The translations under genes were made by a program, and so were the position numbers. DNA of 64,000 bases from Clostridium nigeriense (GTDB taxonomy: Bacteria > Bacillota > Clostridia > Clostridiales > Clostridiaceae): assembly GCF_900086595.1 (NCBI RefSeq), contig NZ_LT575472.1, positions 2,305,685-2,369,684 of the forward strand, in the 5' to 3' direction. The first letter of the stretch is position 1; each line of letters opens with the position of its first letter. Below, piece after piece: positions 27,151 to 36,860 of this stretch. The notes under the pieces were generated by a model. The model was not told the DNA's origin, made no database searches, and saw only the letters and a program-made list of their open reading frames with translations.

Positions 27151-29088
27151 TTAATCTATCCTTGTTAATACTATTGTTTCTTTATTACCTATAATTATTG
27201 GGACTTTCTCTATCTTAACAACACTTGTATCTATTCCGAACCATTTTGCAGGAGATACTGTTACTTTTTTAATTAAAAGTTTAGTGCTAGTTATAAAGTT
27301 GTCCCACCTAGATAGTTCACTTTCATTTGAAAGTGTTTCTTCTAATAATACAAATTTAAAATCTCCAACTACACATTTTCCGTTATGTCCAATCATATAG
27401 TCTTTAGGCGTATATTTTATTTCACCACTTCTTACTAGCTCTTGTATTATTTGATGCAAAAATACATTTATTTTTTGATCAACTCTAAAACCAAGTTTAA
27501 ATTGAACACTAAAAGCTTCATTAGGTACTATTGTTTTTACACTATACTCTGTTGTATAAGGTTCATCAGTTACCTTAACATTTATAAACCAATAGAATTT
27601 TGCTCTTTTCGGTTGCTTATTAAAAATTGAGTAAATAATCTTGCTTTCTATTTCCTTATAATTTTGTGATTCAGTTAAATATACAAGGTTAGTTGCATAT
27701 AAAGGAAGTTCCTCATCTTCTTTTAATGATTTTAAATGATTTGTAAAATCCAATATACTAGCATATTCACTAAATCTTTTTCTTATTTTTGTACCATATA
27801 TCCATATATACATTAAGAAAATAAGAGCTCCAGAAATTATAATAGTTACATAGCCACCATGTATAAATTTAAACAAGTTAGCATATAGAAAGCTTCCTTC
27901 AATAATTATAAATGTTATAAGCACAATTATTGACATAAGCTTTTTCTTTTTATTATGTCTTAAATATTGATTTAATAGTATAGTTGTCATTAACATAGTT
28001 ATTGTTATTGCTAAACCATATGCAGCTTCCATGTTCTCAGATTTTTTAAATTTTAGAACTAACAATACACAACCAATATATAGTAAGTAGTTAACTGCTG
28101 GTATATAAATCTTTCCTTTATCATCATTTGGATATCTAACTTGAAGTTTTGGGAACATATTCAACTTTATTGCTTCAGATACAAGAGTAAATGAACCTGT
28201 AATTAAAGCTTGGCTAGCAATAATTGCTGCTATAGTTGCAACTATTGTTCCTGTAACTACGAACCAATTTGGCATAATCAAGAAAAATGGATTTGCTTCA
28301 ATTATTTTTCCTTCTCTTAATAACAACCAGGCTCCTTGTCCTAAATAATTAACTACTAAACATATTTTAACAAATATCCAAGTATAGTGTATATTTCTTT
28401 TTCCGCAATGTCCTAAGTCTGAATATAAAGCTTCAGCACCAGTCGTACATAAAAATACAGCTCCTAATATATACACGCTTCTAGGACTTGTAAATAACAA
28501 ATGGATACCATAATAAGGATTTAAGGCTTTTATTATTCCAGGATATTGTAGTACTTGAGTAAATCCAAGTACAAATAGCATTAAAAACCATATTACCATC
28601 ATTGGTCCAAACATTTTTCCGATTACATCTGTTCCAAACCTTTGAAGTAAAAATAATACTGTTAATATACTAATTACAATTATAATTATTCCTTTTGTTT
28701 CTATAGGAAAAACTAAAGTCAATCCTTCAATAGCAGATGTTACAGTTACTGGAGGTGTTATCATTCCGTCTGCAAGTAAAGATGCACCTCCTACGACAGC
28801 AGGAATAATTAGCCACTTAGCATTTTTTCTTACTAAGGTATATAGAGAAAATATTCCTCCTTCCCCCTTATTATCTGCTTCTAATGTTATCATTACATAT
28901 TTTATAGTTGTTTGTAGAGTTAATGTCCAAAAAACTAAAGATACCCCTCCTAATATTAATTCTTTAGACACATAACCATTATTTACTCCTAGCATTGATT
29001 TCATAACATAGAGAGGTGAAGTACCAATATCTCCATAAACTATTCCTAATGCCACAAGTAAAGATGCTACAGTAATTTTTTTGTTCAT
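27151..29088 (-). CDS. kup: Kup-type potassium uptake transporter
   Basis: A 645-residue protein of the KUP/HAK/KT family with about 12 membrane segments (residues 5-440) and a cytosolic C-terminal domain. Family motifs are GIVYGDIGTSPLYV at the N-terminus, EADNKGEGGIFSLY near 75 and GSFTLVSEAIKLN near 295. It imports K+ with H+. GAAGGAGA precedes the ATG. No c-di-AMP riboswitch is visible in its short upstream region. It is a single gene with its own terminator. Confidence 0.92.
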   Translation of the reverse strand: MNKKITVASLLVALGIVYGDIGTSPLYVMKSMLGVNNGYVSKELILGGVSLVFWTLTLQTTIKYVMITLEADNKGEGGIFSLYTLVRKNAKWLIIPAVVGGASLLADGMITPPVTVTSAIEGLTLVFPIETKGIIIIVISILTVLFLLQRFGTDVIGKMFGPMMVIWFLMLFVLGFTQVLQYPGIIKALNPYYGIHLLFTSPRSVYILGAVFLCTTGAEALYSDLGHCGKRNIHYTWIFVKICLVVNYLGQGAWLLLREGKIIEANPFFLIMPNWFVVTGTIVATIAAIIASQALITGSFTLVSEAIKLNMFPKLQVRYPNDDKGKIYIPAVNYLLYIGCVLLVLKFKKSENMEAAYGLAITITMLMTTILLNQYLRHNKKKKLMSIIVLITFIIIEGSFLYANLFKFIHGGYVTIIISGALIFLMYIWIYGTKIRKRFSEYASILDFTNHLKSLKEDEELPLYATNLVYLTESQNYKEIESKIIYSIFNKQPKRAKFYWFINVKVTDEPYTTEYSVKTIVPNEAFSVQFKLGFRVDQKINVFLHQIIQELVRSGEIKYTPKDYMIGHNGKCVVGDFKFVLLEETLSNESELSRWDNFITSTKLLIKKVTVSPAKWFGIDTSVVKIEKVPIIIGNKETIVLTRID

Positions 29089-29298
29089 TTTTGATTATCT
29101 CCTTCGTTTAATTGCCATAAAATTACTTCAACTTATTATAATCTCATAAACTTTTAATGTCTACATCAATTTGTTCAAAAAAAGTTAATATTTTCGACCT
29201 AATTCTATACAAATTTTAAATTAAGTCTTATTATCTTCAATTTATTGTTTTTTTCTAAACAAATTAAGTTATTTTCATAAAAACATACAAAAATGAAA

Positions 29299-29805
29299 TT
29301 AATTATATTGTAAACCAACCTTACTACTTCTACGCTCCATAAGAGTAACATCCTTCCAGCTACCATTGTCCATTTTAGCAATTTTTTCTCTAATTCCAAC
29401 TTTTCTAAAGCCGCATTTTTCATGCAATTTAATACTACCAAAATTCTCATTAATTATACTTGATTGCAAAGTCCATATACCATATCTTTCAGATTCTTCA
29501 ATAACTTTATTTAATAAAATTGTTCCAAGTCCTTTTCCCTTAAAATTTTTTGAAATATAAATACTTAATTCTGCAACGCCTTTATACACACATCTACTAG
29601 AAGTAGGACTCAATGCTACCCATCCAATAACAGCTTCTCCATCGGTTATAATAAATCTGCAATACTCTAAATGTCCTTTGTTCCATTCTTCCCATGTTGG
29701 TAATTTGTTTTGAAATGTAGCAATTTTTGTATCTATTCCTTCTTTATAAATTCTAGAGACCTCTTCCCAGTTCTCTTCTGTCATTACTTTAATAAAATAT
29801 CTCAT
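29299..29805 (-). CDS. GNAT N-acetyltransferase (phosphinothricin acetyltransferase-like)
   Basis: A 168-residue acetyltransferase with the pattern WEEVSRIYKEGIDTKIATF at the N-terminus, the beta-4 block AELSIYISKNFKGKGLGTILLN for acetyl-CoA binding (about 90-112), and HEKCGFRKVGI near 130. This is the pattern of the PAT/MddA branch that acetylates amino-acid analogues. I chose the ATG at 29805 because GGAGG lies 7 bases upstream. It is a single gene; its true substrate is unknown. Confidence 0.82.
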   Translation of the reverse strand: MRYFIKVMTEENWEEVSRIYKEGIDTKIATFQNKLPTWEEWNKGHLEYCRFIITDGEAVIGWVALSPTSSRCVYKGVAELSIYISKNFKGKGLGTILLNKVIEESERYGIWTLQSSIINENFGSIKLHEKCGFRKVGIREKIAKMDNGSWKDVTLMERRSSKVGLQYN

Positions 29806-29923
29806 AAGCATTCCTCCATTTTCATGTTTTATACGGTTTTATTTCTTGATATAATATTCTTCAATATAATTCATAAAATAATTTTAGTATAAGTGAATTT
29901 CAATATACAACTATTTATATAGA

Positions 29924-29950
29924 AAAAGATATAGATTTCTCTATATCTTT
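29924..29950 (-). terminator. Terminator of the ars operon
   Basis: AAAGATATAGA and TCTATATCTTT form a tight stem with a 4-base loop next to the acr3 stop. Confidence 0.7.
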
Positions 29951-29959
29951 CACTTATTA

Positions 29960-31003
29960 TTATTTAAAATACTTCCTTGTCCTATTTGATATTTTAACTA
30001 AAGTTAGCATAACTGGTACTTCTACTAGAACACCCACCACAGTCGCCAAGGTAGCACCTGATTGCAAACCAAATAATGATATAGAAACTGCAACTGCTAA
30101 TTCAAAGAAATTACTAGCACCTATCATTCCTGCCGGTGATGCTATTGAATGAGGTAGTTTCCAAAACTTTGCCCATAAATATGCTATTGCAAAAATCATA
30201 AATGTTTGTATTACTAAAGGAATTGCTATTAATATTATGTGTACTGGGTTTTCTAATATTTTATCTCCTTGGAAAGAGAAAATCATTATAAGTGTTAATA
30301 ATAATCCTATAATAGTAACTGAATCAAACTTCTTTAAGAATATATCTTCAAAATATGCTAAACCTTTTTGCTTAATTACAATGTTTCTTATTAAAAAACC
30401 TATTAAAAGCGGAATTACAACAAATAGTATTGTCGAAAGAATTAGTGTTTCTAAAGGTATTTTTATATTACCTATACCTAATAAAAATGCTACAATTGGT
30501 GCAAATGCAACTAAAATAATTAAATCATTTACAGCAACTTGAACTAATGTATATGCTGCATCACCTTTGGTTAAATGACTCCATACAAATACCATTGCTG
30601 TACAAGGTGCTGCCCCTAAAAGAACTGCTCCGGCTAAGTATTCTTTTGCTAATTCTATTGGCAAAAGACTTTTAAATACGACAAAGAAGAAAAATGCTGC
30701 TATTAAATACATAGTAAATGGTTTTATAAGCCAATTAGTTACACATGTAACTGCTAAGCCTTTTGGTTTTTTACTCGCATTTATAATACTTAAAAAATCT
30801 ATTTTTAACATCATTGGTATTATCATTATCCAAATTAAAATTGCTGTAGGTACAGAAACATTATAATATTCAAATTTGCTTAAAGTTTCTGGAATTATAG
30901 GTATAAACTTGCCTATAGCAACTCCAATTACAATACATATAAATACCCAAATAGTTAAATACCTTTCGAAAAAGCCTATTCCTTTCTTTTTATTATCCTC
31001 CAT
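29960..31003 (-). CDS. acr3: Arsenite efflux transporter Acr3
   Basis: A 347-residue, ten-helix carrier of the ACR3 (BART) family. The conserved Cys in LLGAAPCTAMVFVWS (about 130) and the Glu in ASNFFELAVAVSISLFG (about 300), both important for As(III)/H+ antiport, are present. It exports the arsenite made by ArsC. It starts 10 bases after arsC with a modest GGAG site, as the third gene of arsR-arsC-acr3. Confidence 0.93.
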   Translation of the reverse strand: MEDNKKKGIGFFERYLTIWVFICIVIGVAIGKFIPIIPETLSKFEYYNVSVPTAILIWIMIIPMMLKIDFLSIINASKKPKGLAVTCVTNWLIKPFTMYLIAAFFFFVVFKSLLPIELAKEYLAGAVLLGAAPCTAMVFVWSHLTKGDAAYTLVQVAVNDLIILVAFAPIVAFLLGIGNIKIPLETLILSTILFVVIPLLIGFLIRNIVIKQKGLAYFEDIFLKKFDSVTIIGLLLTLIMIFSFQGDKILENPVHIILIAIPLVIQTFMIFAIAYLWAKFWKLPHSIASPAGMIGASNFFELAVAVSISLFGLQSGATLATVVGVLVEVPVMLTLVKISNRTRKYFK

Positions 31004-31012
31004 AATATTCTC

Positions 31013-31423
31013 CTATAAAATTTTATTTTCTTTAATTCTCTCTACCAAATCTTTTATTTTATCCTCAATTGTTTTTGCTACTTTAATAAATTCCACATCA
31101 GATTTTCCTGTTGGATCTTCTAATCCCCAATCTTCAATATGCTTTGCTAAAACTACTGGACAAACTACATTACATCCCATCTTTATAACAATATCAACTT
31201 CTGGGATATCAGTAAGTAGCTTAGATTTTTGAGTTTTATTCATATCTACATTATATAGTTCTTTTATTATTCTTACTGCATCTTGATTAATTTGTGGCTT
31301 TGTTTCTGTTCCAGCAGAAAAACTTTCAAATACTTCACTTCCATATATTTTTCCTAATGCTTCTGCCATTTGTGATCTACAAGAATTGTGAACACAAATA
31401 AATGCTACTTTTGGTTTACTCAT
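31013..31423 (-). CDS. arsC: Arsenate reductase, thioredoxin-dependent (LMW-PTP type)
   Basis: A 136-residue protein of the low-molecular-weight phosphatase fold. The P-loop FICVHNSCRSQMAEA contains the nucleophile Cys10 and Cys15. The MGCNVVCPVV segment supplies the resolving Cys pair near residues 79 and 83, and WGLEDPTG carries the catalytic Asp. It reduces arsenate to arsenite using thioredoxin. It lies about 100 bases after arsR on the same strand. Confidence 0.93.
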   Translation of the reverse strand: MSKPKVAFICVHNSCRSQMAEALGKIYGSEVFESFSAGTETKPQINQDAVRIIKELYNVDMNKTQKSKLLTDIPEVDIVIKMGCNVVCPVVLAKHIEDWGLEDPTGKSDVEFIKVAKTIEDKIKDLVERIKENKIL

Positions 31424-31523
31424 CTTTTTTCTCCTTATTTATAAACTTAATTTCATTACTTGCTTTAGCTTTTAATATCTTATTTGTAGTATTAAATGTT
31501 ACATTATTGCTTCTGTTTCATTT

Positions 31524-31847
31524 TTATTTCTTACATATATATTGACTAAATTTGCAAATACAATCATCCGTTTTAGTAATTGTACCCATTAAAAATAAAA
31601 CTAACTTATTTGCATTATCAATTTTTAGCCTATAGTGATTCCATGTCCCTTCTTTTCTACTTTCAACTAATCCACATTCCATAAGGACTTTCATATGATG
31701 CGATAATGTAGGCTGAGTAAAATCAAAAAATTCTAATATATTACAAGCACATCTTTCGCCACAAGAAAGAATATCTATAATTTTTAATCTGTTAGGATCG
31801 CTAAGTGCCTTTAGTATTTTAGAATTTTGTTCATATACATTTTCCAT
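31524..31847 (-). CDS. arsR: ArsR family arsenic-responsive repressor
   Basis: A 107-residue winged-helix repressor. The metal-sensing Cys cluster is in SCGERCACNILEFF (alpha-3 C-x-C), the recognition helix in TQPTLSHHMKVLMECGLV, and the wing in SRKEGTWNHYRL. A second Cys group (CICKFSQYICKK) lies at the C-terminus. The ATG follows AAAGGAGG. Two copies of a partly palindromic box lie in its promoter, so autorepression is expected. Confidence 0.93.
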   Translation of the reverse strand: MENVYEQNSKILKALSDPNRLKIIDILSCGERCACNILEFFDFTQPTLSHHMKVLMECGLVESRKEGTWNHYRLKIDNANKLVLFLMGTITKTDDCICKFSQYICKK

Positions 31848-31857
31848 ATAAACCTCC

Positions 31858-31915
31858 TTTATATAGATTGTTACCTATATACCATAAATATAGATTATTA
31901 TCTATATACTGTCAA
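31858..31915 (-). promoter_or_regulatory. ars promoter with two ArsR operator boxes
   Basis: On the minus strand TTGACA (31915-31910) and TATATT (31892-31887) are 17 bases apart. Two related dyads occur. One lies in the promoter spacer (about 31887-31909, plus-strand ATATAGATTATTATCTATATA). The other lies between the -10 and the arsR ribosome site (about 31858-31880, ATATAGATTGTTACCTATAT). The placement suits steric repression by ArsR. Confidence 0.75.
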
Positions 31916-32005
31916 TATAATATGTATTTCTAAAGATTTTTATACTAAATATATTGATATATATCTATATTATATGTTAATGATATTTATCTGTTACAAT
32001 ATTTC

Positions 32006-32031
32006 AAAAAAAAAGAGTAGCTTTACTACTC
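32006..32031 (-). terminator. Terminator of bioY
   Basis: GAGTAG and CTACTC pair around a 5-base loop and are followed on the minus strand by nine T, about 45 bases past the bioY stop. Confidence 0.75.
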
Positions 32032-32073
32032 AATATCAAAAAACATATAAATATATATCTATATAATAAAATA

Positions 32074-32598
32074 CTAATCTTTTAAAACTTTATTTAACTT
32101 TACAGCTATAAAAGAACTTAAAAAACACTTGAAGATATCTCCTACTATGAAAGGAAAAACTGCCAATGATAATGCTGAAATTATGCTTACATTTTGAACT
32201 ATACTCATAAATATTGATCCAATTATATATAGAACAATCATCCCAATAAATATAGTGATAAATAAATATCTTTTAAAACTATTATTTTTACCTTTTAAGT
32301 AACTAATTAGTGGTGTAATAATTAAAAACCCTAATATAAATCCTCCTGTTGGCCCAAACAATTTACCTAGTCCACTTGTCCCACCAGAAAAAACAGGTAA
32401 TCCAAAAACCCCAAGAAAAATATATAGGATTACAACTAAAAAAGATTGTTTTGGTGTAAGAACTAATGCTACTAAATTAATTGCAATTGTTTGAGCTGTT
32501 ACCATTACTGGACTAAAAGGCAATGGAAAAGCAATATATGCTGATATACAAATTATTGCAATACAAATTGACATTTTAGTTAATTCTTTTATTTTCAT
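32074..32598 (-). CDS. bioY: Biotin ECF transporter S component BioY
   Basis: A 174-residue protein with six membrane segments of the BioY family; typical motifs are the N-terminal PFSPVMVTAQTIAINL and LGVFGLPVFSGGTSGLGKLFGPTGGFILGF (about 65-95). It binds and imports biotin, alone or with the shared ECF energizing module, which is not in this window. GGGGGG precedes the ATG. It is divergent from birA across a shared operator. Confidence 0.93.
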   Translation of the reverse strand: MKIKELTKMSICIAIICISAYIAFPLPFSPVMVTAQTIAINLVALVLTPKQSFLVVILYIFLGVFGLPVFSGGTSGLGKLFGPTGGFILGFLIITPLISYLKGKNNSFKRYLFITIFIGMIVLYIIGSIFMSIVQNVSIISALSLAVFPFIVGDIFKCFLSSFIAVKLNKVLKD

Positions 32599-32697
32599 AC
32601 TAATCCCCCCTTTTTATAAATATAAATTTACTAATGATTTTTCAAAATCTTTTTTATGTGTGACATATTATAAATGATACTTCCTTACCACGGAATA

Positions 32698-32724
32698 GTC
32701 AACTATATTTTAATTTAAGTTGAC
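32698..32724. promoter_or_regulatory. BirA operator overlapping divergent bioY and birA promoters
   Basis: GTCAACT (32698-32704) and AGTTGAC (32718-32724) form a perfect 7-bp inverted repeat spaced by 13 bases, like known BirA sites. Both half-sites are embedded in promoters. For bioY (minus), TTGACT is followed after 17 bases by TATCAT. For birA (plus), TTGACA (32720-32725) is followed by a TATATT/TATTTT region at 15-17 bases. One occupied site would repress both genes when biotin is plentiful. Confidence 0.82.
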
Positions 32725-32779
32725 ATTATTTATGTTATAATATATTTTATAATAAGAATATATTATAGTAGGAGATAAC

Positions 32780-33760
32780 ATGAGTGTAAAAGATAAAACT
32801 TTAAGTGTACTTGAAAATAATAAAGGAGATTTTATTTCCGGTGCTGAAATTGCAAAAAAGCTTTCTGTAAGTAGAAATGCAGTTTGGAAGGCAATAAAGC
32901 TATTACAAGATGAAGGGTATAATATATTAGCAGTAAATAATAAAGGATATTGTCTCTCTATTGATACTGATATATTATCTCCTCAAAGTATTGATAAGTA
33001 TTTAAAAAATGACTTAGTAAACTTTAATATTAATGTTTACAAAAGTATAACTTCAACTAATGATTTAGCTAAAGAACTTGCAATTAAAGGCGAAAAGGAA
33101 GGTACAGTAATTATAGCTGAAGAACAAACTAATGGTCGTGGTAGATTTAACAGAAAGTTTTATTCGCCTAAAGAGACAGGCATTTATATGACTATTTTGT
33201 TAAGACCAAAAATCCATGCATCAAATTCATTTCTTATAACTACGGCTGCTGCTGTTGCTGTTTCAGAAGCTATAGAATCAGTTTCTAATAAAGAAGCTAA
33301 AATAAAATGGGTTAATGATATATATTGTGATAATAAAAAAGTATCTGGAATTTTAACAGAGGCATCTATTGACTTTGAAAGTGGTATGGTTGATTATGCT
33401 ATTTTAGGCATCGGAATAAATGTAAAACCACCTAAAGAAGGTTTTACAGAAGAAATTCAAGATATTGCTACTAGTATCTTAGATTACGATCCATCAATAT
33501 CAGTTGATATAAGAAGTAGACTTATAGCTGAAGTATTGAATAGATTTTGGCTATATTATGAAACTATTGAAAATAAATCATTTATTGCTTCCTACAAATC
33601 AAGATCATTATTAATAGGAAAAGATATAAATATTTTTTCTAAAAATTCTTTAGAAAAAGCTAATGTCATTGAGATTGATGATGAATGTCGACTTAGAGTT
33701 AAAATGGAGGATGGAAGCATTAGACTTTTATCTTCTGGTGAAGTTAGCATAAGAATATGA
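32780..33760 (+). CDS. birA: Bifunctional biotin-protein ligase / biotin repressor
   Basis: A 326-residue protein. The N-terminal winged helix-turn-helix (about 1-62, with SVSRNAVWKAIKLLQDEGY) marks the regulatory type of ligase. The catalytic domain has the biotin-AMP loop GRGRFNRKFYSP (about 117-128) and KWVNDIYC (about 184), followed by a C-terminal SH3-like domain. It activates biotin, biotinylates carboxylases, and represses biotin genes. AGGAG precedes the ATG. A BirA-type operator lies in its own promoter, shared with bioY. Confidence 0.95.
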   Translation: MSVKDKTLSVLENNKGDFISGAEIAKKLSVSRNAVWKAIKLLQDEGYNILAVNNKGYCLSIDTDILSPQSIDKYLKNDLVNFNINVYKSITSTNDLAKELAIKGEKEGTVIIAEEQTNGRGRFNRKFYSPKETGIYMTILLRPKIHASNSFLITTAAAVAVSEAIESVSNKEAKIKWVNDIYCDNKKVSGILTEASIDFESGMVDYAILGIGINVKPPKEGFTEEIQDIATSILDYDPSISVDIRSRLIAEVLNRFWLYYETIENKSFIASYKSRSLLIGKDINIFSKNSLEKANVIEIDDECRLRVKMEDGSIRLLSSGEVSIRI

Positions 33761-33774
33761 TATTTTTATTTTAT

Positions 33775-33803
33775 AATAGGTGTATATTTTGTATACACCT
33801 ATT
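33775..33803. terminator. Bidirectional terminator after birA
   Basis: AATAGGTGTATA and TATACACCTATT pair around a 5-base loop between the convergent birA and NERD genes. Confidence 0.8.
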
Positions 33804-33817
33804 ATAATTTTAGATAA

Positions 33818-34432
33818 TTATAATGAAATATTTTTAATTATTCTTTTCACATGTTTTTTCCTTGCTCTAGCACTATTAATATTAGATTTTTTAATTAAAT
33901 TATATATATCTTCTATTTCTACTTTTGATAATTTAATATCTGATTTATATTTTCTTATAAACCTCTTTAATTTTTTTAATTGAATAACCGGTGTATTAGT
34001 TTTAACTTTTTTTAACTTTGATTTATTAGTAAAAACTATTAAAGATATAAAGACATCATTTCTTTTTATATGCTTTTCTAAAGACTTAATATGTCCATAA
34101 TTTTGTCTTATTGGATTGTAAAATTTATTCTTTTTCATATTTATAATTTGAGTCCATTCCCTTGAATACTCATCGCCATAAATTGATCCTTTATAATCCT
34201 TTGTTTCAATAACAAATATACCTTTTTTACCTATTAATATATGATCAATTTGACTTGTACCATTATTTCCTTTTACCATTATGTCATTTAAAAGTTTATA
34301 TCCTTTTATTTTATTTAATACATTACTTACTTCTTGTTCTCCTAAATTAACTTCTTTGCTATAACATCTTTTTCTAATTAAAATTATCGCTATTAATATA
34401 ATACTTATTACTGCTATTAAATTAAGACTCAT
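33818..34432 (-). CDS. NERD domain protein, membrane-anchored
   Basis: A 204-residue protein with one N-terminal membrane helix (about 3-20) followed by a nuclease-related domain (about 30-150). The domain shows GEQEV, the QIDHILIGKKGIFVIETKDYKG core with Asp, Glu and Lys of the PD-(D/E)XK-like fold, and YNPIRQN. The C-terminal 50 residues are very Lys/Arg-rich, which could bind nucleic acid. AGGAG precedes the ATG. No defence or mobile genes are adjacent, so the role is unknown. Confidence 0.8.
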   Translation of the reverse strand: MSLNLIAVISIILIAIILIRKRCYSKEVNLGEQEVSNVLNKIKGYKLLNDIMVKGNNGTSQIDHILIGKKGIFVIETKDYKGSIYGDEYSREWTQIINMKKNKFYNPIRQNYGHIKSLEKHIKRNDVFISLIVFTNKSKLKKVKTNTPVIQLKKLKRFIRKYKSDIKLSKVEIEDIYNLIKKSNINSARARKKHVKRIIKNISL

Positions 34433-34638
34433 GTGTTAACTCCTATATATTTTTCCTTTGTTTATTTTATAATTTACATTTTATATATAATATTTATTTT
34501 TGTAAATATTTTTGTTTTTTGTTTATTTTTATTATCATTTACGAGTATTTTATTTAAGATATAACGATACAAAATTATATTCAACTCCTCTATTTTTTAA
34601 TAAAATATTTTAACTAAATTCTTTATTGTAAAAATTAA

Positions 34639-34682
34639 GGATATCTAAATATTAGATTTACTTCTCTAATATTTAGATATCC
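34639..34682 (-). terminator. Terminator of chemoreceptor gene
   Basis: Arms GGATATCTAAATATTAG and CTAATATTTAGATATCC form a 17-bp stem just past the stop of the chemoreceptor gene. Confidence 0.8.
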
Positions 34683-34689
34683 ATTTAAA

Positions 34690-36405
34690 TTAAACCTTAA
34701 ACTTTTGTATCATTTCGTTAAGTCTTTGTGCTAATTCTGCTTGACTTTGTGCAGTCAATGCTACTTGCTCTATTGCTTTTGTAGTTTCATCCATACTTTC
34801 TTTTATTATAAAGGATCCTTCACTTGTTTTTTGTGATGCTTCTGCCATATTTTGAACTGCTTCGCTAACTTGTCCAACAGTAGCTGTAACCTCTTCTGAC
34901 ATAGAGGCAATTTCATCTGACATTTTACTAACTATATCTGAATCATCATAATATTGATTACCAGCTTCCTTATAAGCTTTAAATTGTTCATATACATTTT
35001 TATTTATAAATTCTAATATATCATTTCCTGTTTCTATGCTACTTTTAAATGCATTTTGTACTTTTAAAATAGTTTCTTGTATTATTAGTGCTGATGATTT
35101 AGATTCTTCTGCTAGTTTTCTTACTTCTTCTGCAACTACAGCAAATCCCTTCCCTTGTTCTCCAGCTCTAGCTGCTTCTATGGCTGCATTTAAAGCAAGT
35201 AAATTTGTTTGCTCCGCTATTCCACTTATTGTATCCGCCATTACTTTTATAGTTTGGACTACTTCGCTCTCCTCAATAGCCTTCTGCATTTTACTTTTCT
35301 TTTCATCATAAATCTTTACCATTTCCGCTATTGCTTTTTCACTATTATTTTTAACTTCTAACGCTCTTTCCTTTGAACTATTAGCATTATTACTTCCATC
35401 TAAAGCTGTTGAAGATAATACATTTATACTTGCATCTACTTCTTGTACAGATGCACTTATTTGTTCTGATGTAGCACTAGATTCTTGCATTTCTAAAGAA
35501 ATGTTATTTACTGCTTCATCTATGGTTTCAGTTTTCGAAAGTAATTCCTGTGCAGTTGCTGAAAGTTCTTCTGAAGAAGCACTAATATCCTCTGAGTTTT
35601 CCATAATTATTCTAACTAAATTATTTACATTATCTTGCGCAGTATTTAATGCTATTCCAATATCTCCAAATTCATCTTTTCTAGTGATAGTTATAGGTAT
35701 TGAAAAATCATACTCAGATAATCTTTTAGCTAGTTCCCCAATTTTATTAAGTGGATTTATAATATTTTTACTTAAAACATACGCTATAAAAATTATAATT
35801 CCAAATATTAAAATAGTTGAAATAAGTGTCATTATAGAAATTCCTCTAAATATTTTAGAATTTTCTATATTACTTTCATTAGCTAGATTATCATTTATTG
35901 AAATAGACTTTTCTAATTTGTCAAACATAGAAGTTAGTATAGGGGTTATTTCTGAATTATATACTTCTAAAGCTTCATCATATTTCTCACTTTTTAAAAA
36001 TTCCATAGACTTAGCTTTTAATTCTCTATATTTGTATAGGTCATTTTTAAAATCAGAAAATAACTTCTCTTCTTCTTGATTTTTATTTAAATCCTCATAT
36101 TCTTTTATTAATTTCTCATTTTTAGAAACTATATTATTTATAATTTCCATTTCATCCTTTATCTTAGATTTATCTCCCTCATATGTCATTTTTACCATAT
36201 TAACATAATCATAGTACAAATTAGCTTTTAAACTTTGTAAATTTCTAATTGAAACTATATTATTAGAATAAATTTCATTGGAGTTCTTATTTATAATATT
36301 TGCTCCTATTATTCCTTCTGCACCAATTGATAAAATAAAAATACATATTATTGTAAATATAACTATAAGTTTATTTTTTATTTTTAAATCAATAAAAAAC
36401 TTCAT
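34690..36405 (-). CDS. Methyl-accepting chemotaxis protein
   Basis: A 571-residue receptor with a first membrane helix (about 8-28), a four-helix-bundle-type sensor domain (about 30-185), a second membrane helix (about 190-212), HAMP, and a cytoplasmic signalling domain with the hairpin tip [20 protein letters not shown]. After the tip the helix carries an unusual segment with [15 protein letters not shown], likely a kinase-domain variant common in clostridia. I chose the ATG at 36405, which has AAAGG 9 bases upstream, over that at 36414. No other chemotaxis genes are nearby. Confidence 0.9.
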   Translation of the reverse strand: MKFFIDLKIKNKLIVIFTIICIFILSIGAEGIIGANIINKNSNEIYSNNIVSIRNLQSLKANLYYDYVNMVKMTYEGDKSKIKDEMEIINNIVSKNEKLIKEYEDLNKNQEEEKLFSDFKNDLYKYRELKAKSMEFLKSEKYDEALEVYNSEITPILTSMFDKLEKSISINDNLANESNIENSKIFRGISIMTLISTILIFGIIIFIAYVLSKNIINPLNKIGELAKRLSEYDFSIPITITRKDEFGDIGIALNTAQDNVNNLVRIIMENSEDISASSEELSATAQELLSKTETIDEAVNNISLEMQESSATSEQISASVQEVDASINVLSSTALDGSNNANSSKERALEVKNNSEKAIAEMVKIYDEKKSKMQKAIEESEVVQTIKVMADTISGIAEQTNLLALNAAIEAARAGEQGKGFAVVAEEVRKLAEESKSSALIIQETILKVQNAFKSSIETGNDILEFINKNVYEQFKAYKEAGNQYYDDSDIVSKMSDEIASMSEEVTATVGQVSEAVQNMAEASQKTSEGSFIIKESMDETTKAIEQVALTAQSQAELAQRLNEMIQKFKV

Positions 36406-36645
36406 TTTTTTCATCCTTTCTTCTATTAATCATTTGTGTAAATTATATTATCGAATATTGTTTAGTATTTTTTAAAGGATTTATCAATTTTTATAATTAT
36501 CCAATAATCTTATTTGAATTTATAATAATATTTATATTTGAAACCTTTTCTTTTATTATATTAAAAGATACTTTTATTTACCTATTTAGCAATTTTCAAT
36601 TATAAAGTACATAAAACTATAAACTTATTTATAATAAAAAACTTT

Positions 36646-36673
36646 AAAGGTATAGTAAACTTACTATACCTTT
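36646..36673 (+). terminator. Orphan terminator in a 455-base gene-free stretch
   Basis: AAAGGTATAGTAA and TTACTATACCTTT pair perfectly around 2 bases and are followed on the plus strand by a T-rich tail. No plus-strand gene lies upstream in 36406-36645, so it may end a small RNA or a transcript antisense to the chemoreceptor leader. The rest of the stretch is very AT-rich, with no credible ORF. Confidence 0.5.
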
Positions 36674-36759
36674 TTGTTATTTTTATAAATCTTTTGTTTA
36701 TGAATATATATAGTAGTCACCTAGATATAAAAATATTATGAGAATAGATGTATTGAATT

Positions 36760-36798
36760 AAAATGGCTGTTACACAACAATTGTGTTCCAGTCATTTT
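36760..36798 (-). terminator. Hairpin after carD-like gene
   Basis: AAAATGGCTG (36760-36769) pairs with CAGTCATTTT (36789-36798), and the inner ACACAA/TTGTGT extends the helix. It lies about 60 bases past the CarD-like stop and is its probable terminator, though a good T-tail is lacking. Confidence 0.5.
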
Positions 36799-36860
36799 AA
36801 GAAATAAGATAAACTATTAAAGTTAAAAAGAACTGTTTTATCCATTAATTTTAATACATA

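Noticed and set aside
29205..29450. 81-codon minus-strand ORF overlapping the GNAT gene
   Set aside because: It overlaps the conserved end of the acetyltransferase in another frame and has no ribosome site.
33818..34432. NERD protein as part of a phage-defence island
   Set aside because: Neighbours are birA and a chemoreceptor gene. No nuclease, helicase, methylase or toxin partner is present, so there is no contextual support.
36760..36798. Miniature inverted-repeat element
   Set aside because: There is only one copy in the window, with no target-site duplication or longer terminal repeats; a terminator is simpler.
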